Shown piece by piece: positions 17,085 to 25,964 of a stretch of DNA of 41,241 nt. The translations under genes were made by a program, and so were the position numbers. How positions within the stretch are numbered: position 1 is the stretch's first letter; each line of letters starts with the position of its first letter. Origin of the DNA: an uncultured Pseudomonadota bacterium (GTDB taxonomy: Bacteria; Pseudomonadota; Gammaproteobacteria; Steroidobacterales; Steroidobacteraceae); assembly GCA_903885195.1 (NCBI GenBank), contig CAISHQ010000050.1, positions 1-41,241 on the forward strand, in the 5' to 3' direction. The notes beneath the pieces were generated by a model, which made no database searches, was not told the DNA's origin, and saw nothing but the letters and a program-made list of their open reading frames with translations.

Positions 17085-18250
17085 CGGAACCACTCCTTGA
17101 CGCGCTGCCACCAGCCTTGACCCGCACTCATCGTGCCTGCGGCCCCGTCATGCACGACGAAGGCCGACACCGCCTTGAACACGAAGGCCGAAGACAGCGC
17201 AGTGCACTCGCCCGTCTTCGGATCGGGATAGCCGTCGGCGATCTCGTGCGCCGCCACGTAGATCGAAGGACAGTTGGAGATCGCCGTCGACTGGATCGGG
17301 CCAAGTCCGCCGATGTAGAACATGAGCTCGTCGAGATCGAAATAGGCGGCGGCCGTTCCTTCGGCGCTATCACCGTCCTTGGACAGGGTCATGCGCATCC
17401 GCAGATCGCGAAACAGGCGATTTTGATAGGTGTAGTTGCCGTAGAACGGAAGGTTGACGTCACCCGGCTCCGTGATCAGCACGCCGTTGACGATCTTGCC
17501 GCGCACTTGACTCGCATAGCGCGGCTTACCCCCGTAAGTGTCGATGCGATAGCTGCCATGCGGCAGAAATCGGCCGCTGCCATCGAGGGTGTACAGATCG
17601 ATCGATCGATAGAAGTTGACCGTCACCTCGGGATCGTTGCGCGGGTTGTCGACGCCCGTGATCTCGATCAGCGTCATGCCTTTGCCGTTCGACTTGCGGT
17701 TCTCGTTTTCGTTGGCCTCGAACTGACCGTACGAACGAAATCCGTAAACGCAGCCGAGCAGTCGATAGAGTTGGTTGTCGACGCCCTTGGTGCCGTCGAT
17801 ACCCGTGAATTCCTTGTGCGGACAGGACCGACCGGCAGTCACGCCATCCTTGCCGTCGAGATCCATGCCATAGGCCTTCTCGCTCTCCACGAGCCGATGC
17901 GGCGGATCTTTCACCACGGTCGGGTTCATGCAGACGTCTTCGCCGTTCGGCCCGCGCCGGATGGCGTTGAAATAACGCTCGAGCCGGCTCTTCAAGCCGT
18001 TGTCCGTGTAGCGCGCCCGATCGGGCTTGGAGAGGCTGCGCCACCAGTACTCGTCATAGCCGACATTGAGGCCTTCGGGGCACTCGTCGACGAATCGCGT
18101 CTCGTAGGACGCGATGTTCCAGGTGGTGACGACGAAGCCCATAGACTGGCCATTCGCGGCGGCGTGCAACGGCGCCTGCGCGGCTATGGCAAGGAGACCG
18201 AACAGCGAAACGAACGCGGCCCGGCGGGCAAAGAGCGAAGTGGACATCAT
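17081..18250 (-). CDS. Secreted Cys-rich protein of unknown family (stand-alone form)
   Basis: I do not recognise this family. The 389-residue product (ATG at 18250; ATG at 18247 also possible) begins with a signal peptide ending near LHAA. Six cysteines in the mature part are matched one for one in the C-terminal half of the fusion protein at 23054-24754: MDECPEG, GEDVC, a Cys before the HK/HS-F(T/V)G segment, LLGC, NCPS and TGEC. Other shared stretches are WNIASYE, DPPHR, YGMDLDG, GVDNQLYR, GKPRYASQVRG, NLPFYGN and HEIADGYPDP. The conserved Cys and acidic residues suggest a disulfide-bonded, perhaps metal- or ligand-binding periplasmic protein (inference). It is first in its cassette and coupled (GTGA) to the DUF1592 lipoprotein. 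Confidence 0.85.
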   Translation of the reverse strand: MMSTSLFARRAAFVSLFGLLAIAAQAPLHAAANGQSMGFVVTTWNIASYETRFVDECPEGLNVGYDEYWWRSLSKPDRARYTDNGLKSRLERYFNAIRRGPNGEDVCMNPTVVKDPPHRLVESEKAYGMDLDGKDGVTAGRSCPHKEFTGIDGTKGVDNQLYRLLGCVYGFRSYGQFEANENENRKSNGKGMTLIEITGVDNPRNDPEVTVNFYRSIDLYTLDGSGRFLPHGSYRIDTYGGKPRYASQVRGKIVNGVLITEPGDVNLPFYGNYTYQNRLFRDLRMRMTLSKDGDSAEGTAAAYFDLDELMFYIGGLGPIQSTAISNCPSIYVAAHEIADGYPDPKTGECTALSSAFVFKAVSAFVVHDGAAGTMSAGQGWWQRVKEWFR

Positions 18251-18374
18251 GGCCCGTGGGTATACCAACTTTCGCCCCAGCTACGCCATGCCGGAACCCC
18301 ACCGAACACCTGCCGGCTCACACAGTGGACAAGGCAACCACGGGCTCCCGGCTCATTGCCGCGTTGGCTGCAGA

Positions 18375-18914
18375 ATGTGCTCCCCGTCCGGTCCGACACT
18401 GCGAGGTCTCGTGTTCATCCCACTTCGTGCCTTCAGTCACTGCCTGTTGGCACTGCTGGGTTGCGCCATCCTCGCGCCTGGTGCCATCGCGGCCAACGAC
18501 GACATCGTCTACACCGCCGTGCTGTCGGATGAGGATCAGAGCACGCCGACATACAGTCCCGGCAAGGGGTTCGCCGAATTTCGCCTCGAACGGGCGACGC
18601 TGAAACTGACTTGGAAAATCACCTACCAGGGACTGACCTCACCGCCGATCGCAGCCGGTCTCTATGGGCCAGAGAACGTCGGTGCCAATGCCGGACAAGT
18701 CGTCGATCTCGGCACCCGGGGTCTGCGCAGCCCGATCGTGGGTTCGACCATCGTCAGCGATGGCGTGCTCGGCTACCTGACCACGGGCCGCGTCTACGTG
18801 AACATCCACACCCGTCGCTACAAGGACGGTGAACTGCGCGGCCAGTTGCGCAGGCAGCGGACGGCCACCGCGCCCGCATCAGCACCCGCGCCTGCGTCAG
18901 CGCCCGCCCGCTGA
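18375..18914 (+). CDS. Secreted CHRD-domain protein
   Basis: A CHRD domain (found in chordin and in bacterial secreted proteins) with a signal peptide ending near GAIA|AND. Landmarks are YTAVLSDEDQSTP, GFAEFRLERATLKLTWKITYQGL, TTGRVYVNIHTRRYKDGELRGQL. The C-terminus is a short Ala/Pro-rich tail of repeated APASAPA units. The ATG at 18375 gives 179 residues. A GTG at 18411 preceded by GAGGT gives a more compact signal peptide and is a real alternative. The gene is divergent from the unknown Cys-rich gene and stops 1 bp from the stop of a convergent PF03640-type gene. In the second cassette the homologous domain is fused to the N-terminus of the Cys-rich protein. Confidence 0.85.
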   Translation: MCSPSGPTLRGLVFIPLRAFSHCLLALLGCAILAPGAIAANDDIVYTAVLSDEDQSTPTYSPGKGFAEFRLERATLKLTWKITYQGLTSPPIAAGLYGPENVGANAGQVVDLGTRGLRSPIVGSTIVSDGVLGYLTTGRVYVNIHTRRYKDGELRGQLRRQRTATAPASAPAPASAPAR

Positions 18915-18915
18915 A

Positions 18916-20055
18916 TTACAGTTCGTAATCGCGCCGTCGCAGCAGCGGATTCCAGCCACCACCCGCGCCACCGGAGCCGGCGGCCCACTTGTCGCCACCG
19001 ACCGCACCGGGTTCACGGTCTCGGCTGTGCGTATACAGCGCATCACCCTTGTAGGCCCACACCCGCGCGCCATCACCGAAGGGCGACTCGATGACGGTCC
19101 ACTCGCCGGAGGGGCGTGCCTCGGCGGCAGCCGGCACGAGGCGCCAATTGCGACGGATGCACTCGTCATTGCAAATCAACGTGCGAATCCGTTCGAGCGG
19201 CCCGGCAAGTGTGTAGAGCGTGAATCCGCGCGCATCGGCATAGACCTCGCCCATGTCGGCGCGCTGGATCTTGAGCCACGAAGGCAGCGGTGCCGCCGGT
19301 TCCAATACGGCCGCACGCCAGGCGTCGCGCTCGGCCGCTTCGCCCGTGCTGTCACCCGGCTGCAAATCGCCCACATGCAGATACAGCGGACGACCCTTGT
19401 AAGTCCACTGGCGCGGACCATCGTCACGATCGATCGGGCTGAATTCCCCCACGGCGTTCGCCAGCATCGGCGCCGGGAGCGGCTGAAACTCACGCAGGCA
19501 TTCCTCGACGCAGCGCAGTTTGGCTGTGCCGCCGGACTTCGGCACCTCGTCCTCGTGCCAGTAGAGCGTGAGCCCGCGGGCCTCGACGAGCGTACGCCCG
19601 ATATGAATCGAGCGCAGCGCGATACCGGGCGGCGTGCGCAGTGGCACGTGCGCCACACGCCAGGCCTGGCCCACTCGATCACCGAGTGCCACACGCGGCG
19701 CGGCGTCTTTTGCGAAGCTGTAGAGCGGCTTGCCACGGAATGACCACTGCCGCGTGCCATCGGGACGACTGATCGCCACCCAGTCGGCGGTCGGCGAAGC
19801 GACCGAATCGGCCGGCAGCGGCGGCCACAGCTTCGCGCACTCGGCGACGCAGCTCGACACGTCGCGCACGGAATCGCGGGCGTAGGTATAGAGCACGCGG
19901 CCGCGGGAATCGAGCAGCGTCGCGCCCGCCGCAGTGCGCTGCGCGGCCAGCCCTTTGGGCAGCACCAACTCCGCGGACACGGCGCAAGGAATGGAGGCCG
20001 CCACAAGCAGCCACGCTCCAAGGCTCAACCAGCGCATCGGCGGCACGCGTCGCAT
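18916..20055 (-). CDS. Secreted three-repeat protein of the Yx(FWY)xxD type (PF03640/COG4315-like), copy 2
   Basis: A 379-residue secreted protein with a signal peptide (WLLVAASIPCAVSA) and three diverged repeats opening GRVLYTYARD, GLTLYWHEDE and GFTLYTLAGP. Each carries a Cys pair near a W-P or related core (CVAECAKLWPPL, CVEECLREFQPL, CNDECIRRNWRL) and ends with a QWSFRGKPLYSF, QWTYKGRPLYLH or VWAYKGDALYTH module. It occupies the same last position in cassette B as 12836-14041 does in cassette A, 18 bp after DUF1552. The C-terminus is Gly-rich. Start could be six codons further in (ATG before RWLSLG). Function of the family is unknown. Confidence 0.87.
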   Translation of the reverse strand: MRRVPPMRWLSLGAWLLVAASIPCAVSAELVLPKGLAAQRTAAGATLLDSRGRVLYTYARDSVRDVSSCVAECAKLWPPLPADSVASPTADWVAISRPDGTRQWSFRGKPLYSFAKDAAPRVALGDRVGQAWRVAHVPLRTPPGIALRSIHIGRTLVEARGLTLYWHEDEVPKSGGTAKLRCVEECLREFQPLPAPMLANAVGEFSPIDRDDGPRQWTYKGRPLYLHVGDLQPGDSTGEAAERDAWRAAVLEPAAPLPSWLKIQRADMGEVYADARGFTLYTLAGPLERIRTLICNDECIRRNWRLVPAAAEARPSGEWTVIESPFGDGARVWAYKGDALYTHSRDREPGAVGGDKWAAGSGGAGGGWNPLLRRRDYEL

Positions 20056-20073
20056 CAGATAGATCGCGTCACG

Positions 20074-21420
20074 TTAAACGAGCACTTCGCTGATGGTCTT
20101 CGAGGTCTGCAGCGAACCGGTGCCCCAGGTTTCGATCGGCAAACCCATCACCTGCATGGCCGTCAGTCCCACGCGCGACACGGGGTCGCCGTGCCCCGCA
20201 ATGTGCTTGCCCGTCTTCAGCCGACCAGCGGCGCGGCCGATCGTCATCACCGGAATGTTGTCGACGGCATGCACTTTGGCGTAGCTCGTTTCGGCATGGG
20301 CGAAGATCAGCGTGTTGTCGAGCAGTGTGCCATTGCCTTCCTTGACCGACTTGAAGATGCCGATGAAGCTCGCCAACGCTTCCATGACCCGGCAATTGAA
20401 CCAGAACGCTTCTGGCTGATAGCCGAATTTCTGATCGACGGCCTCTTCGTGGGTCAAGGTGTGGTGGGTGTAAGCCGTGCCCGGGCGACGTAGACTCGAC
20501 AGGGCATTGTTGAAGGCCATGTTGAACACGCGCGTCTGGTTGCAGGCGAGCGCCATCACCAACAACCGCGCCATGGCGTCGTGGTTACCCTGCGCAACGT
20601 TGATCTCGAGACCGACCGGCCCCTCTGCAGGAAGCTGCGGCTTGAGGCAGGCGGCGAGCGCAGCGGGCTGCTGTTGTTGCAGCGCGAGCTGGGTCTCGAG
20701 CTGACGGATGGAGGTGAAGTACTCATCGAGGCGCGCACGATCGGCGGCGCCTACGCGCCGCTCGAACCGTTGCCGCTGCTCGCGGATGCCCGACAGCACG
20801 CTCTGCTGCAGCATCAGATCGGGATCGGCTTGCGAGCCCGTCTTTGCGGGATCTTGGAAACCTTCGCCGAACAGGCGGGCGTATAGGGCTCGCGGCGAGA
20901 CCTCGCCCGCATTACGCGTATGCGTGTTGCGCGCCGTGAACGAGTCGCGCGGATTTCCCGTGCAGGTCATGTCGATCGAACGGAACCGCGTATTGCCGCC
21001 GATAGCATCGGCGACGAGCACATCCAGAGTCGGTGCCGGAATGTCGCCGGGCAACACCGGCGCGGTCGCCGTGCGGGTGGCTACCCAGCCGGTGTGATGG
21101 ACGTGATTCGGTCTGCCGTCGAGCGGTGAATTGAAGTGGCCAAAGTAATTGATCTCATCGACGTACGGGATCAGCGCCTTGCACTCCTCGAGGAACTCGA
21201 TGCGGTCGGTCCGCTCGCCGACCGCATAGCCCGGCGTGTGCCCCATCGACCAGAACCAGGTACCGAAACGCACTGGCACGGGCGCTCCCGAGGCCAGCGC
21301 CTCGCCACTCTCGCTGAGAAAGCAGTCGAGGAACGGCAAGCTCACGGCGATCGCCGAGCCGCCGATCGAGCCGCGCAATACGTCGCGGCGAGTAAAGGGT
21401 TTTTTGATCAGAACGCTCAT
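20074..21420 (-). CDS. Tat-exported DUF1552 protein, copy 2
   Basis: A 448-residue paralog of 14056-15432, with a Tat signal (TRRDVLRGSIGGSAIAVSLPFLD) and the same order of conserved blocks: VRFGTWFWSMGHTPGY, INYFGHFNSPLDGRPNH, LDEYFTSIRQLETQL, ending GTGSLQTSKTISEVLV. Export by Tat implies folding, possibly with a cofactor, before secretion. The start overlaps the DUF1592 stop as ATGA, exactly as in the other cassette. The enzymatic role of DUF1552 is not established. The strict pairing with DUF1592 in both cassettes supports a joint complex (inference). Confidence 0.92.
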   Translation of the reverse strand: MSVLIKKPFTRRDVLRGSIGGSAIAVSLPFLDCFLSESGEALASGAPVPVRFGTWFWSMGHTPGYAVGERTDRIEFLEECKALIPYVDEINYFGHFNSPLDGRPNHVHHTGWVATRTATAPVLPGDIPAPTLDVLVADAIGGNTRFRSIDMTCTGNPRDSFTARNTHTRNAGEVSPRALYARLFGEGFQDPAKTGSQADPDLMLQQSVLSGIREQRQRFERRVGAADRARLDEYFTSIRQLETQLALQQQQPAALAACLKPQLPAEGPVGLEINVAQGNHDAMARLLVMALACNQTRVFNMAFNNALSSLRRPGTAYTHHTLTHEEAVDQKFGYQPEAFWFNCRVMEALASFIGIFKSVKEGNGTLLDNTLIFAHAETSYAKVHAVDNIPVMTIGRAAGRLKTGKHIAGHGDPVSRVGLTAMQVMGLPIETWGTGSLQTSKTISEVLV

Positions 21421-23057
21421 GTACGTGGCTCCTTGCGGTCGAGCAGCGCCGTGCGAACGGGCGTCACGCTGACCGCGTACAAAGCATCGCTTGTGGCGAT
21501 GTCAGAGATCAACTCCCGCAGACGGAAATCCTCCGCCGCGAACTCGTCCTCAAAATGATTGAGGAGCTTCCGTTCGCTGCGCTGTATGGGTCGGCCTGCG
21601 GCGTAAGTGTAGGCGCGACGCACGAGGCACGCTGGCACGGCCGGATCGTCGCGTAATGCCGACCCGAGCCCCGAAGAATCGGTGAAGCGGATGCCATTGA
21701 TCTCGCCGCTCGTGTCGATGAGTTCGCCGTTTTCGTACCCGCGCTGCTGACCGGCGCCATCAAAGTTTTCGAGGGCCAGCCCGATCGGATCCATCAACTT
21801 ATGGCAACCGGAGCAGGATGGGTCGGTGGAATGGCGAACGAGGCGATCGCGCGCCGTTTTGCTGGCTGAATTCGGATCGTTGAACAGATCAAAGTTCACA
21901 CTTCCTGGCGGATCCGGCACGCGCTGACAGAGCAGCAGTTCGCGGATCGCCTTGCCGCGCAGCGTCGGTGAGCTCTTGCCGGGATGCGAATGCAAGGCTA
22001 CGAAACTCAATTGGGTTTGGATGCCGGCCCGCGGGTCACCCTCCGGAAACTCGAACGGCACCCAGCCACCGCTCGGCGAGGCTGCAGGCACGCGATACAC
22101 GAGCCCGAGCGGCCCACTCATCACGGTCCGGCGCGTGGTGAAGATGTCGCGGTAGTCCTCTTCGCGCACCAGCAGCATCTCCACCAAAGTACGCAGCACC
22201 TGCTCCCGCGCATCGTTCGCCACCGCGAGGCTGAACGCCGGATAGAGGCTGGAGTCTTTCTCGAGCGTCTGGAAGTCATCGAGCGCGAGCATGTCGGTGA
22301 AAAACGCGCGCACACCGGTTTCGAAGCGCGTCGAAGCCATCATGCGCTCGACCTGACGGCGGATGCCGCGCATATCGTCCAGCTCACCGCGCTCAGCCGC
22401 TGCGAGCAACGCTTCGTCGGGTGTCGTGTTCCAAAGGAAGAGACTCAGCCGCGTGGCGCGCGAATAACCATCGAGCTGCGGCTGGCCCTTTTTGTCCGTG
22501 ACCACATTCTCAGCGACGAACAGGAATTCCGGCGAGGCCAGCATCGCCTGCAATCCGTACGCGAGACCCGCGTGGAAATCCCCTCGAGTGGCGGCGGCGC
22601 GCTCGGCGAGTTGCACGAACGACGCGACTTCTGCTGCCGCGAGCGGCCGACGAAAAAGATAACGCCCGGTCTGCGCAATGAAGCGCTCGGCACATTGGGC
22701 ATCGAAGGTCGCCCCTTGCGCCGGCTGACAGGAGACGAGCAACTCTCGATTGCCCTCGGCCATCACTTGCGTCGCAATCGATCGCGCCAGCGCGATGTAG
22801 CGCTCGACACCGAAAGGCGTCACCGTCGCCCGCCCGGCGCCGATGGCGAGCAGGCCCTCGACGCGCACGATCGGATCGAAGCGTGCTGCCACCTCAATGT
22901 GTTCGCCGAAAACGTCGGCGATAACGTTGCGGTACTGAGACTCGGTAAGCAGGCGCAGTGTCGGCGGTCCGCCGCGCGTCGACGGCTCACGCGAACCGCA
23001 AGCCACGAGCAACAGCGCACCCAAAGCAGCGCAGGCGATGCGTGTGAAGCGTTTCAT
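21417..23057 (-). CDS. DUF1592/DUF1588-type lipoprotein with one CxxCH, copy 2
   Basis: A 546-residue paralog of 15429-17084. It starts with a lipoprotein signal (MKRFTRIACAALGALLLVACGS, lipobox LVAC). Shared blocks are LLTESQYRNVIADVFGEHI, RLSLFLWNTTPDEALL, RGKAIRELLLCQRVPDPPG and CSGCHKLMDPIGLALENFDGAG, with the haem c-type CxxCH at 415-419. The ATG overlaps the stop of the upstream CHRD fusion gene (ATGA), so the whole cassette is translationally coupled. In other bacteria such proteins are secreted and cytochrome-like. One haem is possible, but no axial Met can be assigned by eye. Confidence 0.9.
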   Translation of the reverse strand: MKRFTRIACAALGALLLVACGSREPSTRGGPPTLRLLTESQYRNVIADVFGEHIEVAARFDPIVRVEGLLAIGAGRATVTPFGVERYIALARSIATQVMAEGNRELLVSCQPAQGATFDAQCAERFIAQTGRYLFRRPLAAAEVASFVQLAERAAATRGDFHAGLAYGLQAMLASPEFLFVAENVVTDKKGQPQLDGYSRATRLSLFLWNTTPDEALLAAAERGELDDMRGIRRQVERMMASTRFETGVRAFFTDMLALDDFQTLEKDSSLYPAFSLAVANDAREQVLRTLVEMLLVREEDYRDIFTTRRTVMSGPLGLVYRVPAASPSGGWVPFEFPEGDPRAGIQTQLSFVALHSHPGKSSPTLRGKAIRELLLCQRVPDPPGSVNFDLFNDPNSASKTARDRLVRHSTDPSCSGCHKLMDPIGLALENFDGAGQQRGYENGELIDTSGEINGIRFTDSSGLGSALRDDPAVPACLVRRAYTYAAGRPIQRSERKLLNHFEDEFAAEDFRLRELISDIATSDALYAVSVTPVRTALLDRKEPRT

Positions 23058-24754
23058 CGAGACGCCCTCACCGGCGTCTCGGCTGACTCATGCACGATAA
23101 ATGCCGGCAGCGCATCCATGCGAAACGCCGAAGAAATCGCCGTGCAATCTCCCGTGCGAGGGTCAGGGTAGCCATCAGCGAGTTCGCGCGCCGCCTGGTA
23201 CAACCCGGGACAACTCCAATCGCCGGTGGCAATGAGAAACTCCAGCTTCAGCATGTATTCCCACCACTTGTCGAAATCGTAGTAGCCGCCGACGAGGCCA
23301 TGCACCTTGCCGTCTTTGGCAGGCTTCAGATCGAGTTCGAGGCGCATGTCCTTCAGATCGAGTTCCGCGTAGGCAGCGTTGCCGTAAAACGGCAGTTTGA
23401 GACTGAGCGGTTCGGTCTTCAGGACGCCGTTTTCGATTCGGCCCCGAGCCACGGCGCCGTAGCGTGGCTTACCGTCGTGCGTATCCACGCGATAGCTGGC
23501 CCACGGCAGGATCCGCCCCGCACTGTCGATCTGGTAGGGATCCGTGGCGCGATAGAAACCCACCTCGACGTTCGGCGAGTTGCGTTCGTCGGTGACGCCC
23601 TTGATTTCGAGCAAGATGACGCCGCGTCCACTGTTGCGTCGCTCCTCATTGCCGAAGGTGTCGAGCACGCCGTTGCGACGCCAACCGTAGTGGCAACCGA
23701 GCACCCGGTACATCTGGTTGTCGACACCGCGCTCGCCACGTACACCAACGAAATTGGAGTGGGCGCAGGACTTGGGCGTGGCACGACCATCGCTGCGACC
23801 GTCGAGATCGAAGCCGTAGGCCACCTTGCCCTTCACGGTGCGCAGGGGTGGATCCTTGACGAGCGTGGGATTCCAGCACACGTCTTCACCCTTCGGACCA
23901 CGGAACACGGACACGAACCGACGATCGACCGGCTGTACCAGACCCTTGTCGGTCAGCTTGTCCTTGTCGGCCCGCGCCAGACCCCGCCACCACAACTCGT
24001 CGTTGCCGATCGCAGGACCCTCCGGACACTCGTCCATGAAGCGCGATTCGTATATAGCGTTATCCCAATTGGCGACCACGTAGCCGAGGGTGCGCGGACG
24101 GCGCGCGGTTTGCGCACGCGCCGGGGACGCCGCAACGGACGGCGCCTTGCTCGAGGTGACGCGTATCGGTGGTGCGGGCTCGGGCAAAGCGGCCAATTGC
24201 TCTGCTGTCAGCGGCACGCGCTGGATCTGGCCGCGCAATTCCCCAGCCGGGTAGCGCGCCGTGCGCACATTGACGTACATCCGACCGGCCAGTAAGTAGT
24301 CGAGTTGCGCCTCGGTTAGTACCGCGGAACCCTGCAATCGCGGCGCGAGGCCGCGCGGCGCCAAATCGATCTGCACGCCGGCATTGGTGCCCGGCCGCTG
24401 TGGCCCGTTGACCGACACGCCGAGCGCACGCGAGGTCAGTTTGTCCACGTTGACACGCCAGGAGAAAGTCAGCGTCTGCCGATCGAGAGAAAATTCGGCG
24501 CGCCCGCTGCCCACGCTCGCCACCGTGGCCGTTTGTTCGCCGGCTGACAAATCGGCATAGAAGCGCACCGGCCCAAGATGCAGATTCGCAGGCGCCGGCG
24601 CAGCGATTTGCGCTGAAGCACGCACCGGGTGCAGGGCGAAGACACCCAGCAAGCCCATCACAGCTACCCAAAACCCAACCGACCCTACAGATATGGATCC
24701 AACTGTCGAAGCCCGAGACTTCGGCTGAGGCGAGCGCAGGATGGAGATCAGCAT
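23054..24754 (-). CDS. Secreted fusion protein: CHRD domain plus Cys-rich domain of unknown family
   Basis: From the ATG at 24754 this is 566 residues. An ATG at 24892 with its own GGGAG site would add 46 residues, but that places the hydrophobic signal segment (FWVAVMGLLGVFALHPVRASA) about 70 residues in and only 20 bp separates it from the divergent cupin start, so the shorter form is preferred. Residues about 60-185 form a CHRD domain (FYADLSAGEQTATV to YVNVRTARYPAGELRGQI). A Pro/Ala linker leads to residues about 225-566, homologous to the whole mature protein at 17081-18250, with the same six cysteines. It heads cassette B and is coupled to DUF1592. The fusion implies that the separate CHRD and Cys-rich proteins of cassette A interact (inference). 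Confidence 0.87.
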   Translation of the reverse strand: MLISILRSPQPKSRASTVGSISVGSVGFWVAVMGLLGVFALHPVRASAQIAAPAPANLHLGPVRFYADLSAGEQTATVASVGSGRAEFSLDRQTLTFSWRVNVDKLTSRALGVSVNGPQRPGTNAGVQIDLAPRGLAPRLQGSAVLTEAQLDYLLAGRMYVNVRTARYPAGELRGQIQRVPLTAEQLAALPEPAPPIRVTSSKAPSVAASPARAQTARRPRTLGYVVANWDNAIYESRFMDECPEGPAIGNDELWWRGLARADKDKLTDKGLVQPVDRRFVSVFRGPKGEDVCWNPTLVKDPPLRTVKGKVAYGFDLDGRSDGRATPKSCAHSNFVGVRGERGVDNQMYRVLGCHYGWRRNGVLDTFGNEERRNSGRGVILLEIKGVTDERNSPNVEVGFYRATDPYQIDSAGRILPWASYRVDTHDGKPRYGAVARGRIENGVLKTEPLSLKLPFYGNAAYAELDLKDMRLELDLKPAKDGKVHGLVGGYYDFDKWWEYMLKLEFLIATGDWSCPGLYQAARELADGYPDPRTGDCTAISSAFRMDALPAFIVHESAETPVRASR

Positions 24755-24912
24755 GCAAAGTACGGTAACGGAACCACCGGGGCGGTGCCAAACCGATCTC
24801 TCAGTAATCCGCTGGATGAAACCAACGACACTTGATCGGGACTGTCGGGGTTCCCTGACCACTATAGTCGGCGAGTTCCGATCGACTGACATTCGTACTC
24901 CCGGGGGACTCC

Positions 24913-25869
24913 ATGCACATCACTCGTCGCGACGCTGTCGCCGGCCTGCTCCTCGCCGCTGCCCTACCGTCGCGACTGCGCGCCCAAGAAGTGCACCCGC
25001 TTGCGCTCGGACGACCACACACGGACTTCATCCAATCGCAGCTCGCCCCCTCGCGCGTGCTCGGTGCGAGCAATTCGCAGCCCGGCGTCACCGGCACGCC
25101 GCTCTCGTACGATGCCAAAGGCACACGGGCAGTGACGGTGGTCTTCCGTTTCCCGGCCAACTGGTCGATGACCCGGCCGCACTACGTCAACAGCGATCAG
25201 GAATTCCTCGTTCTGGATGGCGAGCTCGAGATCAACGGCGAGCGCTACCGCGCGGGCGACTACGCCTATCTGCCCGCGGGATTTGCCCATCAGAGTCGCA
25301 GCAGCGCCCCGGGTGCAACGCTGATCAACTTCTACGAGGGCGAGCATCTGGCGTTCTACGAGCCGACCCCGGCGGGAATGTACAAGCCCGAAAAACTGAT
25401 TCGCCGCCTCGCCACCAGCGAGATGCGCTGGGCGCGTGCCAAAGATTTGGCACTGACCAGTCTTGGATCCGAAGTGCGTCAAAAGCTGCTGCGCGATGAC
25501 CCAGACACGGGAGAGCGTACGTGGCTGATCCAGGTCGCCGCAGACCCGATGGGCCGCGATGAGCCGCGACGCCCTAAAATAGTGCACAAGGCCGTCGAAG
25601 AATCCTTTCTGCTGAGCGGCGAAGTCGCGACCCCGCGCGGGATCATGCAAAGCGGCGCCTACGTTTGGCGGGCACCCGGACAAACGCGCGGACCTTACGG
25701 CTCGCGCACCGGCTACCAACTGCTGATGCGCAGTAAAGGTGGTGCGCTCGCAACAACCCCAAGCGGAGCCCCGGAGTCACCGGCGTGGCAGGCCACCTAC
25801 GATCCGCAGATTTCTTCTTCCATGCGTTCTTTTGCCTTCGCCCCGCTGGATTCTGGCAAACGTTATTGA
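24913..25869 (+). CDS. Tat-exported bicupin protein
   Basis: A 318-residue protein with a Tat signal (ITRRDAVAGLLLAAALPSRLRA) and two cupin domains. The first is around 95-150: RPHYVNSDQEFLVLDGELEI, then YRAGDYAYLPAGFAHQS, with His/Glu residues at usual metal positions. The second is around 220-285: HKAVEESFLLSGEV, then SGAYVWRAPGQTRGPYGS. Tat export suggests that a metal is loaded in the cytoplasm. It stands upstream of two TonB receptor genes and diverges from cassette B. The ribosome site GGGGGA lies just before the ATG. It is unrelated in detail to the three cupins at 5.7-7.3 kb. Possible dioxygenase, isomerase or binding protein; not resolved. Confidence 0.85.
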   Translation: MHITRRDAVAGLLLAAALPSRLRAQEVHPLALGRPHTDFIQSQLAPSRVLGASNSQPGVTGTPLSYDAKGTRAVTVVFRFPANWSMTRPHYVNSDQEFLVLDGELEINGERYRAGDYAYLPAGFAHQSRSSAPGATLINFYEGEHLAFYEPTPAGMYKPEKLIRRLATSEMRWARAKDLALTSLGSEVRQKLLRDDPDTGERTWLIQVAADPMGRDEPRRPKIVHKAVEESFLLSGEVATPRGIMQSGAYVWRAPGQTRGPYGSRTGYQLLMRSKGGALATTPSGAPESPAWQATYDPQISSSMRSFAFAPLDSGKRY

Positions 25870-25964
25870 ACAAAAAATCATCCTGCCGAGTGCAACCAAA
25901 TCATCCTGCACGTTGCCACGTAGCGACACGAAAGACGCGCGACTATGGAGTTTGACTTCGACTT

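Noticed and set aside
15480-17120. Long open frame on the + strand (546 codons) opposite the DUF1592 gene
   Set aside because: It mirrors the DUF1592 gene, its protein has the His/Arg/Ala-rich composition of antisense frames in high-GC DNA, and the minus-strand product is a clear family member.
17000-18532. Long + strand frame (510 codons) opposite the Cys-rich gene
   Set aside because: The opposite strand encodes a protein with a signal peptide and a paralog. The + frame shows no domain and only runs into the CHRD gene region by chance.
24755-24912. Divergent promoter between cassette B and the bicupin gene
   Set aside because: TATAGT at 24863-24868 resembles a -10 box, but no suitable -35 element stands at the right spacing.
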